From Calonectria ilicicola (taxonomy: Eukaryota; Ascomycota; Sordariomycetes; Hypocreales; Nectriaceae): DNA of 64,000 bases. Below, one piece after another: positions 48,601 to 62,064 of the stretch; the first letter of the stretch is position 1, and each line of letters starts with the position of its first letter. The DNA is taken from contig CP085825.1 of assembly GCA_020809705.1 (NCBI GenBank), positions 1,178,001 through 1,242,000 on the forward strand, read 5' to 3'. Position numbers and translations under genes: made by a program. The notes beneath the pieces were generated by a model. The model did not search any database. It saw only the letters and a program-made list of their open reading frames with translations, and was not told the DNA's origin.

Positions 48601-51600
48601 TTTAAGACCTTATAAATATATTCCTTATATTCTTCTTTATTTTTGGAAAAAATAAAAATATTATCTAAATAGTAAATAATAAAGATATTTAAGTATTTTT
48701 ATAATATATTAATTATTATTTATTAAAATAATATTAATATATTTATAAATTTAAAAAATATAATTAAATATTTAAATAATTTAAACTTTATTTAAAAAAT
48801 AATTTTCTATTTATATTCTTCTTTAATATAAATAAGATTATATACTCCTTTAAAATCTAATATAATAAAAATATTAATTTTATAAAAGTAATCTTTTATT
48901 TTATTAATTAATAATAATAAAGTATAATCTTTAATAATAATATTATTAAGTTATTAGTAGTTTATAATAAGGTATAGCTTTTTATTTTTTTTAAATATAA
49001 ATATAATAAGGTAATTAGCTTTAAAGTTTAAAATATAGATATATTTTTTTTAAGTATATCTTAGATATATTCCTTTAAGATATTAAGCTTAATTTAATTA
49101 AAATTATAAATAAAGTAAAATTAGATATTAGATCTATCTTTAAAAATAATTTTATAATCTTACTAATTAAACTTAAATAATCTAATATCTAGTTCTTCTA
49201 TAAAAAGCTTTTTATAGATTTAATACTATAAGGGTATATTATATAGTCTATTTATTTTTACTTTAGCCTTTATTTTTTAAAGCTTTTATTAATTTATTAG
49301 AACTATATTTTAAAATAAGTAATTATTTATTATTTTTATTTTTTTTAATTATTCTTATATTTATATTTTATTTTTTTAAATAATAAAGATTCTCTTTTAC
49401 TTATATTTTTTACTTAATTAAAGCTAGGAGTTTAAGATCTTTTATTATTTTTTATAAAAATATTATTAGCTATATTATACTCCTTAAATATTTACATCTA
49501 GCTAGTATACTAATAGATATTAGGGTTATATTAGTATAACTATAAGTACCCTAAAACTAAATTATGTTATTTAATATTAATAATATTAAAGATTATTCCT
49601 TAGTTTTTTCCTTTAATAAAGACTTTTAAATAATTAATCTTTTTATTTATAATATTATTATTATAGTTAAAAGGGGTTCTTTTTATATTAATAATTTTAT
49701 ATAAATTAACTTTTATTATTTATAATAGCTGAAATTGGTTAATTATTTAAGAATTAATATAATTTTATTTAGCTTTATTATTTACTATAGTATTATACTA
49801 CTTCCCTTTAATCCTTACTTCTACTTCTAATTATTATTAGGATTGCTTTTTAGTTATAAAGTATAGAGCTTTTTAAGGAGTTCTTTTAATAATTCTAGAG
49901 ATTATTACTCTAGCCGCTCTTATTACTCTTTTACAGGGGGCTTTATTTATTTTTTAATTTTATTTAATATTAGGCTATTACTTTATTTATTATATAAATA
50001 TTATATTTAAAATTTTAATATTTATTTTAAGGTAGCTTACTATAATTAAGAAACTTAAGCTTACCTAGTTCTAATATAGTGAACTAGTAATAAGGGTTTC
50101 TTTTTATTATTTTGTATTAATTGAAGTATCTTCTATAAATATGGTAAATAATTATATCTTCTACCTTAATAAGAAAGTATACTATATGCTACTTTTATTC
50201 TATATATTAGAGGTAGTTATAGTTATAATAGCTTACCTATAAAATATTCTTATATTCTTTATATATTATATTTAGTTTAAGGTTATTCTCCTTATATTAG
50301 ATAGGTTAGGGATTATGGTTTTCTAGTTGTCATTTGCTTTATATAAGTAGAAAGATTTTATCTCTATTTTATAAGGATTCTTTAATTTATTAGGTTATTC
50401 TTTTAATATTAGTTATTTATTTTTTATTTTTATTTTTATTATAAGTATAGGTATTCTATTATATTAGTGCTTTATTAGTATATATATCTAGAATAAATGT
50501 AAAGATTTCTATCTTTTTGGCTTATTTTAATTATTTATAGGGAAAATAAAATTAACCTTCTTATTAAGTTGATTATACTTTTTAAATAGTTTTATTAATT
50601 TCTTATTATAAGATAAATTTTACTTTATATAATTTATAATTTTTTATATATTACTTAATTATAATAATTAATTTATATTTCTTAATAATAGTAAGAATAA
50701 TTTTTCTTATAATATTTTTTTTCCTTTTAGTATTAAGATTTATTAAGTTTTTATAGTATTAAGTTATTTCTATTCTTTTAGTATAAATTTAAACTGATTT
50801 CCTATTTTTAAAAAGTAATATTTAAAGGATTTATATTTTTTCTTTTTATAGTTAAAGTAGGTAATCTTACTTTTATTATATTTTTAGGTGGTATTGAGTT
50901 CTATTGATTCTAAATAAATCCTATATGTAATACTTTATTACTTATTTTAGGTTTTTTTTATTTAGGATATATAGGTTTTTATTATTTTAAGTATATTCTT
51001 TATATTAGTTAAATTATTTTTTATTAATTTTAATAATATTTTTAATATACTTTAAGAGTTTTTTTAATTAATTTTTTTTATAAATTTTATTTTTAACTTT
51101 ATTTTTTAAGTTTTTATAATAAAGTTTTATTAATATATTATTATTTTAGGCTATTTATATTATAATTCTTTTAAATTTAATTAAATATTAATTATAAAAT
51201 TTTATTTATTTAAATTTATATAATTAATTTATAACTTATTATTCTATATTAATTATATTAAAATTATCTTTAATAATAATTTTAAAATATTCCTAATCTT
51301 TAAAAATCTTTTAAATCTCTTTATTTTAATTAATATTATTTTTATTTTCTAAATAATCTTTTATAATAAATTTAAATTATACTTTTATATCCCCTTAAAG
51401 AAGGATTTTAATATATAATACCTAGGCTTTAAAGATTATAAATTATATTAAAAAAAGTAAAAGTATCCCTTTATTTAGATAAAAAAGGGGACTACATTAG
51501 TAACCTTTCCTAAAAAGAGCTCTAGAACTAAGGATCTTAGAATTTTATTAATATCTTTACCCTTATTTCCTTTAACTATAATAGTTCTAGCTTTTTCTAC

Positions 51601-51761
51601 TTTAAATTATACTTATATATTTATAAGTTTTTTCTTAATCTACTATAATTCTATAGTTAACTTAATATTACTAAAAAAAGTAATAGTAGTAGGGTTCTTT
51701 TCAGATATTATTATTACTTAATTATTAATATAAATAATTAATTAAATAAGAGCTTTTAATA

Positions 51762-52161
51762 TATAATAATTTAATTAATTTCTAATTTAATAAATTAATT
51801 AAAATAAAAGGTTTATTATTAATAAAATGATTAAGTATATTATAATAAAATAAAGTAATAAAAGTATTATATTAGATAATAGTTAATTATAATTAAGGTA
51901 ATTAAATTATATTAAAAGCTAATTAATTCTATTCCTTACAATAAGATCTAATTTATTTATATATTACTATATTTAAGGTTTTATTATTATAATAATTAAA
52001 TAAAGTTAGTTTAATAATATTTACTATAATCTTTGGTAATATTAAATAGGGGCTATTTGACTTTACTTTTATTAGTTGGTTATGTGGGTCTAGGGTAGTC
52101 TTGTTATGATTGGTTGGGGTTCTGCCTATGGTCACCGCTTTTAGGTGTTCGGGTCATAACA
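51762..52161 (-). repeat. gypsy A2 5' LTR
   Basis: The outer 130 bp (about 52040-52161) retain normal C/G content (GGTTGGGGTTCTGCC, GGTGTTCGGGTCATAACA); the inner end is mutated. Homologous to the A1 LTRs in inverse orientation. Confidence 0.9.
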
Positions 52162-52459
52162 ATAAGTATATATTGTATTGTTATTTTTTTTTAGAGGGGC
52201 TATATGTTATATATATATATAGATGAATATTTCCTTTATTAATCAGCAATTTCAATATTTTAATTTCTAAGCAATTATATTATAAATCAATAATTTATAA
52301 GTTTTTATATTATAAATCAATAATTTATAAGTTTTTATATTATAAATCAATGGATTTATAATCATTTATTATAAATCAAAATATTTGATTTTTCTATACA
52401 GTATATATAGTACTATTAATACTATATTAGCTTATAATAATAAGAAAAAATTCAGCTAT

Positions 52460-52550
52460 TTAATAGTTTAACTTTTGTCTTTAAAAGTTTAATATTTGGA
52501 GAGTTATTTTAGCTTATTATATTTATTATTTTATAAGTTTTTATTTAACA
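52460..52550 (-). repeat. copia 5' LTR, segment identical to the 3' LTR remnant
   Basis: First 91 bp of the copia 5' LTR, identical to 40464-40554. The LTR continues leftward to the gypsy A2 junction at 52162 and includes short tandem copies of TATAAATCAATAATTTATAA near 52275-52350. Confidence 0.9.
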
Positions 52551-55500
52551 AAATTAAATAAGGATAGCTTATAAATCTATCTTATAAATCTTCCTTTAAG
52601 ATCCTTTACTAAAGCTTTAATAATACCTTTAAGGGCAAAGTGGTTTATTAGTATTATAAACTTCTTTAATAGCTTTAATAGATAGTAACTTTAATACTTT
52701 AAGCTTTTAATAATTATAAGTAACTTTTACTATTTAATTCCCTAATATTATTTAGTATTAAAGAGCTTCCTTAACTAGTAGGCTATCAGACATCATTAAT
52801 CTTCTATAAGCTATAATAAAATCCTTAAGATAGTTTTAGCAGATGTATCTATCTTGATATAGGCTTTTAAGGTTGGATCCTAATGTTATAAAATAGTTGC
52901 TAAATAAAAGGCTATCTTTAGTTCCTGGAACGCATCTTCTTCAATCTTGGTCTAAGTAAGATCTCTAGCCTTATAATTATTCTTACTTTCTTTAAATAGC
53001 TTTATTAAAGGTTCTATTATTTTAAAATATTTAAGGATAAACTTTTAGTAAAAGTTATAAAAGTTAAAAAATATTTATATATTTTTATATAAGGTTAATT
53101 TCTTTTATTTAATAATAGATTAAATTTATATAAGATTTATCTTAATATCTTTTTAAGTAATTATATATTTTAAGAATTCTATCTTTTATTAATAAAAGGT
53201 ATATTTAAAAAGTTTAATATATAATTAAAAATTATATAATTATTTAAAAATCTTTTTAATATTTTTAATATATTATTCTTTTATTTTAAAATAAATAATA
53301 ATATTATTTAGATATATAATATAATAGATATTTAAGAGTTTTATAAGTATATAGTAAATATATATTTAAAAGGTAGCTAGAGTATTAATTAATTTAAATA
53401 GTATAATTATATATTTAAAGTAATTATATTAAATTTTAAAAGTAATCTTTTATTTATTATTTTTTTTAATTTTAATATAATAATATATATTATAAATATT
53501 AATCTTAGTAATTTATTTTACTTTTATTAATTTATTTAAAAGATTATTAATAAATAAAAGTAAATATTAATTCTTAATAATAATTATATTAAAATTTTTA
53601 TAATTTATATATAAATATATAATATTATCTTTCTTTAATATAAATAATATTAATATATTAATAATACTAATTAATAATTATATTCTATTATTAATAATAT
53701 TATTTATTATATATATTTATAATATATAATATTATTTAATATTTAGTAAATATAATAGATTATATAGAGGCTCTTTATCTTCTATAATATTAATAGAATG
53801 CTTTATACTTTTAAAAAGTAATAACTTTATTATCTTTATTTTATTAAATATATACTACTTTAGTTATAATTTTAAAAGTAATATACTAATATTATTATTA
53901 ATGGCTTTATTTTTTAAAGCTTTAATTAATTTTTTTTAATAATTATATATTAATAATATAAAATATATAAACTTTTTTATTATTTTTTATTAATTCTTTT
54001 ATAATATTTTTAGATTTTATAAGAAAAATAGATTTATATACTTAATAATAATTATATATATTAATTATAATATCTTCTTTATTTATAAAACTATTTAAAA
54101 GAAGTAGGTTATTAATATCTTTTAGATATTATATTTTAATAAATATTCTTTAGATCTTCTAAAGCATTCCTTAATAATCAATTAAAAATAAAATTAACTA
54201 ATATACCTTATATAAGGCTAATGTGGTTCTATTGTAGCTTTCTAATGTAGGTGTAGCTATATCTAGGGCTAGCTTTAAACCTAATTTTTATATTAATTAT
54301 TAGCTAATAAGGTCTACCTATGCACAGGTATCTATATCTACTTAAATTTCTTCTTTCTTATAAGTATTAAATATTAATACTTTTTCTTAAATAATCTATC
54401 CTAAAAATAGAAATTTCTTATATATAATAGCTTTATATATTAAGCTTATATTTACTTATTTTTTAATAAATTTATTTTAATAAAATTATTATTAATAATC
54501 TAAACTTTAATAGCTTTAAAAGATATACTATCCTTCTATTATAATAAATAATAAAGAGAAATATAATCTTCTTTATTATAAATATAATAAATTAGAAATT
54601 AAATATAATTAAAATTAATAATTTTCTTTATATTATTAGAAGTAATAGAAGAAATAGATTTAATATTATCTTTTAAAGAGATTAGTTTAGGTATACTTTC
54701 TTAGCTTCTATCTCTACCTTAACCTTTACCTTAGCCTTTATAATTATTAAAATATTATTTTTAAAAATCTTTTTATTAATTAAAAAGTAATCTTTTAATA
54801 CTACTACCCTTTTATACTTTTTAATTATTTTAATAAAGATAGGTTTAAAATTACTTAATTTTATTAATTACTTTATAAAGCTTCTTAAACTTTACTTTTT
54901 ATTTTAATATTTCTATTTTTAATTTAAGTTATAATCTAAAATAATATTAATAAGCTAAGATAATATTATTCTTTAGACTTTTAGTACCTAATATAGTATA
55001 TAAGGCTATTTATATAATAAAGTATTATTATAATATATAATCCTTTTTCTACTTTAGAGATAATAACTTATTATAGAGCTAATACTTATATAAATCTAGG
55101 TTAATATATATCTTATATATAAAGATAAGAAAGTCTTCTTATAAAAAGTCTTAGCTAATAAGCCTCCTAATATAATTATATTATTATATTTATAAAGGGT
55201 ATAAGAACTTAATTATAATTTACTTTATATATTATATAGTAGAACTACTTGGTTGTAAGTTATTACTAGCTTTAATAATATAGATCTAGTTATTAATTTA
55301 AATATTTAATATATCTTTATTAAGTCTTTTATAATTATATAATAAAGATTTCTTATAGTCTTTCCTTAGACTTATATTAGGCTATACAGCCAATTAATAT
55401 AATATATCTATCTAGAATTATTACTATTAAGCTTAAAGCTACTACTACTATATTTAGAACTATTTTTACTATTAAACTATTACAATTATAAAATCTTTTA

Positions 55501-57557
55501 TAAATATTATAATTTCCTTTATATTATATAAGGTTTATACTATAAATAATAATAATATCTACTCCTTAGTATTCTCTAAATCTTAAGGTTCTTACTCCTT
55601 TAGCTCTATAATTAGAGTACTCTTAAAAATTAAAATAAAAAATATATCTAGATTCTCTAAAGCTCTATCCCTTTAAATAAGTTTTTTTTAAAGTTCTTAT
55701 TTATACTTTTAATTATATATAACTTATATTTATAACTTTTATTTATTATAATAAGTTCTTATTAACTTAGAAAATAATAATATAATACTAACCCTTCCTA
55801 AGCTTCTAATAGCTCTACCTATTATACAATATATTAATCTCCTAAAGAAAAAGAAGTTAAAGAATTATAATAAATTAAATTTATAATTAAAGTAAAATAT
55901 AAATAAGACTATAATAGACCTTTATTCTTATTACTAAGACTTTAACTTAATAAACTATAGAACTGTTTGCTTATACTTACTATATAATATTATTATAGGT
56001 GTCCTTGCTTTATAGTATCTTGCATTAATATATATTCAGTATGTGTGCTTGATTGGTCCTCTTGGTCCTATATCTTTACAATTAAAAGGTAGTCTACTAT
56101 ATAATGTAGAGGGGTAATACTATTTTTACATACCTTAACTTTATAACCAGCTTTTAAATAATTTAAGTAATAAATTCTTTATATATAGGAATATATAATA
56201 ATAAAATAATAGAAATTCTTTAATAAGGGATTTAAAAGTAAAAATATTATCTTTACCTTTAAAAAGATTAGTATTTTCTCTTTTATTATTAAGCTTATAA
56301 TATAATATCTTCTTTATAAATAGATAAAAGTAAAGGAAATAATTTACTTTATTTATACCTTCTTTTTGCTATTAGAAATATACTTTTAATATACTTTTAA
56401 TATAATAAAGTATATATAAAAGAAATATAGTGAAATCTTTAACTCTTTAATTATATAAAAGTTTAAATAAATATATAATATTATTATTAAGGTATTATTT
56501 CTTTAGATTATAATTAATATCTATGTGGATGATTAATATATGTGTATTAAGAAATAATATTATAAAAAGAAAAAAGGAAAAAGAGGTAAACCTATAGGAG
56601 ATTTCTTTTATAATATTAGCTTTTAAGAGCTTTATAATTAATAAGAAAAATAAATTATTAAGACCTATAAGAAGGAAAATAAAGTATAGATTTATTTTAT
56701 TTAATTAATATTACTTTAAAAAATAAAAAGGATAAAGGAAGAATAGTAAAATAATAAAGAAGTTATTATTAATAGAAATAAAAAAAATTAATATTTAAAA
56801 AATAGCTTTAATATATAGAGAAGAATAAGAAATATCTATCTATAGATATATAATAATTATAAATAATTTAATTACTTAATAAATAAATTAATAGGTTTAT
56901 AATAAATATAGATTTACCTTATAAAATTAAAGAGTTAATTTTATATACTAAATATATCTTAAAGTCTCTTAATATAATAAATTAGACTACTATACTAAAT
57001 AATAATAATATTATAATTTTTAATTTAATTTAACTATTTATTAATAATAAAAGCAATAAAATTAATAAAAATAAAAAAGAAGAAGATCTTTTATTAATAG
57101 AAATATCTTAAATTAATAAAAAGAAAAAGATCCTATAATAATAGCAATTATCACTATCAATTACACTATTAAGTAGCTTTAGCCTATCTTTATTACTACC
57201 TTTAAAATATATCTTAATATTATACCTTTTATAATTACTATAATATATCATAAATTATAAAAAAATTAAAAAGATTATTAAAAAAAGAAAAACTATATAA
57301 TAAATAAGATTATATAATTTATAAAATATAATACTAATATAAATTATATAAGAAACTATCTAAAAAGCAATAATATATAAAAGCTTAAATAACAGCTTCT
57401 ACTTTAAAATAATAGCTTATATACATTTAACCTAATCCAATATCTTTAAATATCTTCAAATTTCACTTATTTATATCTTAACAAGAATTATAAATAGGTT
57501 AATAATAATAAAAGATAAAATTCCCTGTAAAACACTACAAAATTCGACCTTCGCCGA
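52551..57557 (-). mobile_element. second Ty3/gypsy family (B), 5' part, RIP-degraded
   Basis: AT-rich sequence whose minus strand still shows a reverse transcriptase/RNase H junction near 52.85-53.05 kb: a T-K-(I)-E-E-D-AFQELK block followed by DPTLKAYIKIDTSAK, as in Tf-type gypsy elements. RT and protease-like regions follow to the right (about 53.1-54.4 kb), then gag-like lysine-rich sequence to about 57.4 kb. Not closely related to A1/A2. The element stops abruptly at the copia LTR edge (52550), so its RNase H, integrase and one LTR are missing. LTR limits at the right end are not resolved. Confidence 0.6.
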
Positions 57558-57655
57558 TGTCTCATAATTTTGTGGCTGTCTCACAATTTTGTGACCAACT
57601 TAGCTTGCTAAGTTGGATCGCCTGGGGCGGCAGCCCCACATGAGCCAACGAGTAG
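57558..57655 (-). repeat. 98-bp inverted repeat, right copy, at edge of AT-rich block
   Basis: Perfect reverse complement of 33268-33365. Composition changes sharply here: AT-rich RIP-type sequence to the left (until about 57530), normal genomic sequence to the right. No matching target duplication is evident in the flanks (left CATTTCG, right TCATGTA). Confidence 0.95.
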
Positions 57656-59507
57656 TCATGTAAGAAGAGCACAATTTTTAGTGCTTCGTATTTCATCAAG
57701 GATTTGGCTTATCCCCGACATCTGTGTGGCGGTGGCAGCTAGGAAAACGGACACTACGGCCGATGCGATTCATTTCTAGCTCCAAGGTGGCGGCGTCGCT
57801 GGCGGCTGCCACTGGAACCCTCGTGGCATTCGACGATGAACGGGTACCTCCGCAGCGCTGGGATTTGGGGAATGCCTTGGGGCTATTTTTACTAAAGGGG
57901 TAATTGGACTGCCGTTCGAATGGAAATGCCACCCAACGCGAGTCAGTGCGGGTGATGGGCATCACACCCAGGAAAAGGTAAATGCACATGCCCAATTGGG
58001 CATCTGGAATGTTGGCTTTGACATCTTATTCTTCGCTTCAAGGTAGCATCGCAGCAGGACAGACTTTGGGACTGTTTAATGGGAGGGAGGGAGTTGGCTC
58101 CACGTCTTGTTGACGCAAATGCAAAGCCGCGTCTTTTGGCCTATGAGCTAGCAGAACCAGGCTTGTACAAGCAGCGCAGGGCGGAGAACGCGGTTTCATC
58201 CATTTTTCAAAACCCTTGGGTGCTCCTCAAATGGAAATAGAGAGGATTTTGTTTCCTCAGCCACGGCGTGGGTAGCGGCAGGGCTGAGACTCTGCAACGC
58301 CACCAGTTCGCTGGACAGTGGCAAACGCATCATGGTTGCATGGCGTGTGCATCTAGTTTGGAGTTTCACGGCTCAAAGGAGAGCAAGGCTTCTGACGCAG
58401 TCCTTGTTCAATTAGCGCTTCCAAGCAGCACAAGGGGTCAGCCACCAGTGTATCGAGACGGTGTGCCTGTCGCCTTTTGATTAATTCCAGCCCTCCACAC
58501 TAACACCCCCACACTTGTTGAGTAAGGCGCCGAAATCAATCTTCAGCACAGGGCCCAAGCGATTGCCTACCGATCCACCTCCCATGATGACGTTGATCCC
58601 CCAGCGGGCATGGGGATTGCCCCAGACACAGGGTCGCAAGAGTGAGGCTTGTACTACTACGACTCGTGTTCATCTCGCTCCTCGGTTGGGCTCCACGTGT
58701 CAATGTCAAGGTGTCAAGGTGTCAAAGCAAATTATGATGCACAAAAAGAGTATCCTAAGCGCAGCTACTGGCATAGTCGCTTGCTGATCCGCGTAACGGC
58801 CCACCTCCATCAAATTCGTCCACTCTGTCGAACGCCCGAGCTAGGGTGAAACTGGCGTAGCTCGCTTCTTAGAAGGCCCCTCAACGTCCTGCCGGTTCTG
58901 CCGCACTTTAGTGCTAGACAGTAGGCTTACACCGCGGCTATGAGATCGGGATCAGACCCGAAACCATCGAGTCCACAACCGTGGTCCACAGGCGCAGCAT
59001 CCCAGTACTTTTATGTTTCGTCCACACGGAGCAGCACAATTGCTGCGGAAATGGCTGTTTCCAAAGTCCCCGATTGTCGGATGTACATACCCCAGCGTCG
59101 ATCGCAATGGCATTCGCAATGTTACAGAACCAGGAGTACTGTTCAAATAACGTCCTTTGCACACCTTTAGTGCCGGCACTCCTTCCACTTCGGCTGATCA
59201 TCCAGCTAGCGCTCGTGTTTCCAGGGCTCAGACACTAATAGTCGCCCGCTGGGTCCTTCTGTTGACGATTTGTTCCCCTCCTTCTGGCCTTATTCATGTG
59301 GCTGTATCTCGGCGCTTTTGGTCCCTTGCTCTAGCCGGGTTCTCTGGCCCAACTTCCAGCCCAGTGTCTGTGCGAAAAACAAACGACTTTGTTAAATATC
59401 TTTCAGCCATTCCCGCACCTTGCCCAGTTATAGATGAAGTTTTAGCGACCTGACAGCAAACAGCCACACTTCATCGGCCCATTCGGTGCCGGTGAGTGAC
59501 ATTGACC
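57656..59507. other. intergenic region upstream of the receptor gene
   Basis: Normal-composition sequence with short ORFs lacking domains. Presumably includes the promoter of the CFEM receptor on its right side. Confidence 0.5.
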
Positions 59508-61031
59508 ATGCAGGTATGGCGGGGTTTGTGCTGGTTGATCGGCCTCACAGCTCTCCAAGTCGCAAAGGCGCAAACATCATCATCATCACCATCCCTATTA
59601 ACTGCTCTCACCGAGATTCCGAGCTGTGCTGTGAGTTTTCCCAGCTTGACACCAGCGCCTCTGCCAAACGTGTAGCTAATTACATGCCCAGCTGGATTGC
59701 TTTGAGACTGCAATTCCCAAATCACCATGTGCCATCACAAACGATACGTGCTTGTGCACGTACGAGCCCCTGACATCAGAAGTAAGAGTCTGTGTCAGAG
59801 GCGCTTGTAGCATCAAAGAGGCCTTGTGTAAGTTTTACGACCTGACACATGAATATCATTCTTTTCGAGACTCATACTTACAATCATATATAGACACACA
59901 GAACTTGACAATGTCTCTCTGTGGCTTCCCTGTCCGGGACAGATCCAAAACCTACGAAACGTTAACAATTACCCTCCTCGTCGTTTGCACCATCTGCGTC
60001 CTCCAACGAGTCATCTACAAACATGTATTGAGGATAGGCCTTGGATCCGACGACTGGGTAATGGTCTTTACCCTATTAAGCGTGACTGCCAATTCAATCT
60101 TCCATGTCGTAGGTTTAATTGGCGCCGGATTCGGTCGCGATATCTACACTCTCGAGCCAAGTCAAATCACCAAATTCCTAAGATACTTTCAAATCTCAGC
60201 AATTCTCTACTTCACTCAGATAACCCTACTCAAAATCTCTCTCCTCCTTTTCTACCTCAGAATCTTCCCGACTCGATCCGTACGATATCTTTTATGGGGG
60301 ACCATCATCTTCAGCGTGTTGTTTGGCGTCGCTTACACCTTTGTGACCATCTTTGTTTGCCATCCCATCAACTATTTCTGGGAGCAATGGGATGGGGAGC
60401 ACGAAGGTCGCTGTGCAAACCTCAACGCCATTAGCGTTTCTAACGCAGCCATAAGCATCGCAGTAGATGTTTGGATGCTGGTCATCCCACTATTCCAGGT
60501 CGGATCACTCAAGCTTGACTGGAAGAAGAAGATTGGCGTTAGCATAATGTTTTGCGTGGGTACATTGTAAGATTTCATCAATCTCGACTCTGTGGTCTGT
60601 TCTAATCTTTGTGTAGTGTCACAATCGTTTCCATATTACGTTTTCGAAGCGTAATAGCATTTGGATCGGACAACGAAAATCCAACTTGGGATTACCTGCC
60701 AGTTGCGCAATGGTCTCTTCTCGAAATCGACATCGGAATTATTTGCGCATGCATGCCTGCGATTCGAATGCTATTTGCCCACCTCTTTGCCAGCACCTTT
60801 GGCACAATACGACAGACGGGGGATAGTAGCAACATTAGCTCAGAAGGGCCCATCAGAAGTCGAAGATCAGGAAAGAGCGGGATGGTGAGCACCGATAGGA
60901 GTATGCAGCCTAGGGCTCCTTCGCATAGACTCAGCATGTTCGGTGCGAGTGAGTCCAGCAGCGACGAGATCCGATTAGTTGAGCTAGGAAGACTCGACGG
61001 AAAGATCTCGAAATCAGATTCATCATTTTGA
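59508..61031 (+). CDS. CFEM-domain Pth11-like seven-helix receptor
   Basis: Predicted plasma-membrane G-protein-coupled-type receptor of the Pth11 class. Four exons (59508-59630, 59692-59827, 59894-60566, 60617-61031) give 448 residues. Residues 1-22 form a signal peptide (WLIGLTALQVAKA). A CFEM domain follows with eight Cys at about 40, 44, 54, 61, 63, 75, 80 and 96 (IPSCALDC, TCLCTYEPL, VCVRGACSIKEAL, LCGFPVRDRS). Then seven hydrophobic segments form the fungal rhodopsin-like domain (YETLTITLLVVCTICVLQR, LGSDDWVMV, ITLLKISLLLFYLRIF, CHPINYFWEQWDGEHEGRC), and a Ser-rich cytoplasmic tail. A shorter ORF starting further left in another reading would miss the signal peptide; splicing the first two introns recovers the complete CFEM, which decides the start. 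Ligand unknown; family members sense host surfaces or nutrients. Confidence 0.92.
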
Positions 61032-61233
61032 CACGACGTTATGACCATAAAAAGATATCCATGAATTTTAATCATAATATTGTAAATATGCGGGCCTGAC
61101 AGTTGTCAAAACGACGACATTGTAAAATTATCCAAGTACCTCTTCTTCCAAGTTGACAAGGATTTCGTTTCTGGTTGAAACCGGGAAGACCCTAGCTTCA
61201 ATAACAGCACTTCTTTCACCATTATCCAAAATG
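61032..61233. terminator. short gap between convergent genes
   Basis: About 200 bp between the receptor stop (+) and the dehydrogenase stop (-). AT-rich at 61045-61130, fitting shared 3' ends and polyadenylation signals. No site identified more precisely. Confidence 0.35.
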
Positions 61234-62064
61234 TTACTGGTCAGACCCAGCAGTGTTCCAACGCATCCTAGAGGTATATCCACCATCCACCATAATATCT
61301 GTGCCCGTGATGAACGAGGACTGTGGGCTGCACAGAAATGCGACAACATTTGTAACATCCTCGGGCGTCCCAATCCTTGCCGCTGGGGCCTTTGATACCA
61401 TCAAATTGACATATTCGGCTTTTGGTCCACTGAGCTCTCGTTTTCCCATTGCGGTAGAAATCAAGCCAGGGCTGACACTGTTGATTCGTGCACCCTTTTG
61501 CCCCCATGCCAAAGCGGCCGATTGAACACGAACATGGTTGCCACGCTTCGAGACTGAATATGGTTCCATCAAGGCGGTTGCACCATCCAGGTTTATTTCC
61601 TTGTGCTGCAAAAGTTCATCCCGTGACGCCGTAGCCAGATGTTGTTCAATCTCGGGGGGGTAGGAGGACAAGTGGCCCGCAACGCTGGAAATACAAACCA
61701 TCGATGTCCCTTGGGATGCATGAGGTAGAAATGCATCAATAACATTTGCTGTTCCAATAAGGTCCACCTTGTAGATCCTCTCAGCCCCTGCTTCAGCTCC
61801 CGCGACTCCGGCGGTGTGGATAATGCTCTCAAGATACCCAACTCCAGCAGCCGTGCGGGCAAATTCTTCGACAGACTTATAATCCGAAACATCAATCTGA
61901 TGGCACTCGATGTCGTAGCCATCTCCTCCAAGCGATTCGCGAGCATTTTCGAGTGAGGCGGTGGAAAAGTCTGCGACAACAAGTCGTCGACCAGCACCCA
62001 GGCGACGGGCTATGGAGATACCCATGCCCCCGGCACCAATAATAACGACCACTGGACGAGCCAT
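61234..62064 (-). CDS. short-chain dehydrogenase/reductase (SDR)
   Basis: NAD(P)-dependent oxidoreductase of the classical SDR type, 276 residues, single exon. Rossmann motif VVVIIGAGGMGISIARRLG (about 5-23), a GAGGMG variant of TGxxxGxG; acidic Asp32 after the second strand (VVADFS) suggests NAD(H) preference; NAG-equivalent HTAGVAG (83-89); catalytic Asn107 region (GTANVIDAF), Ser126/127 (CISSVAG), Tyr169 and Lys173 (YSVSKRGN); C-terminal PGLISTAMG and GTDIMVDGGYT. The substrate is unknown; fungal relatives act on small alcohols, ketones or secondary-metabolite intermediates. It is convergent with the receptor gene. Start ATG at 62064 directly precedes the first beta strand. No lesions. Confidence 0.93.
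   Translation of the reverse strand: MARPVVVIIGAGGMGISIARRLGAGRRLVVADFSTASLENARESLGGDGYDIECHQIDVSDYKSVEEFARTAAGVGYLESIIHTAGVAGAEAGAERIYKVDLIGTANVIDAFLPHASQGTSMVCISSVAGHLSSYPPEIEQHLATASRDELLQHKEINLDGATALMEPYSVSKRGNHVRVQSAALAWGQKGARINSVSPGLISTAMGKRELSGPKAEYVNLMVSKAPAARIGTPEDVTNVVAFLCSPQSSFITGTDIMVDGGYTSRMRWNTAGSDQ

Larger units (their letters stand above)
45265..52161 (-). mobile_element. Ty3/gypsy chromodomain retrotransposon A2, RIP-degraded
   Basis: 6,897 bp, second copy of the A1 family in inverted orientation, inserted in the copia 5' LTR with a perfect 5-bp target duplication ATAAG (45260-45264 and 52162-52166). Minus-strand domains: 5' LTR 52161-51762, gag near 50.6-51.7 kb, RT about 49.2-48.3 kb (YYLDNIFIFSK near 48.67 kb, one catalytic Asp changed to Asn), integrase about 47.6-47.0 kb, chromodomain near 46.4 kb, 3' LTR 45664-45265. 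Full of stops and extremely AT-rich, as expected of RIP on multi-copy DNA. Confidence 0.92.

Noticed and set aside
52200..52400. Short tandem TATAAATCAATAATTTATAA units as a CRISPR-like or satellite array
   Set aside because: Only about three imperfect units, within the copia LTR; no spacers.
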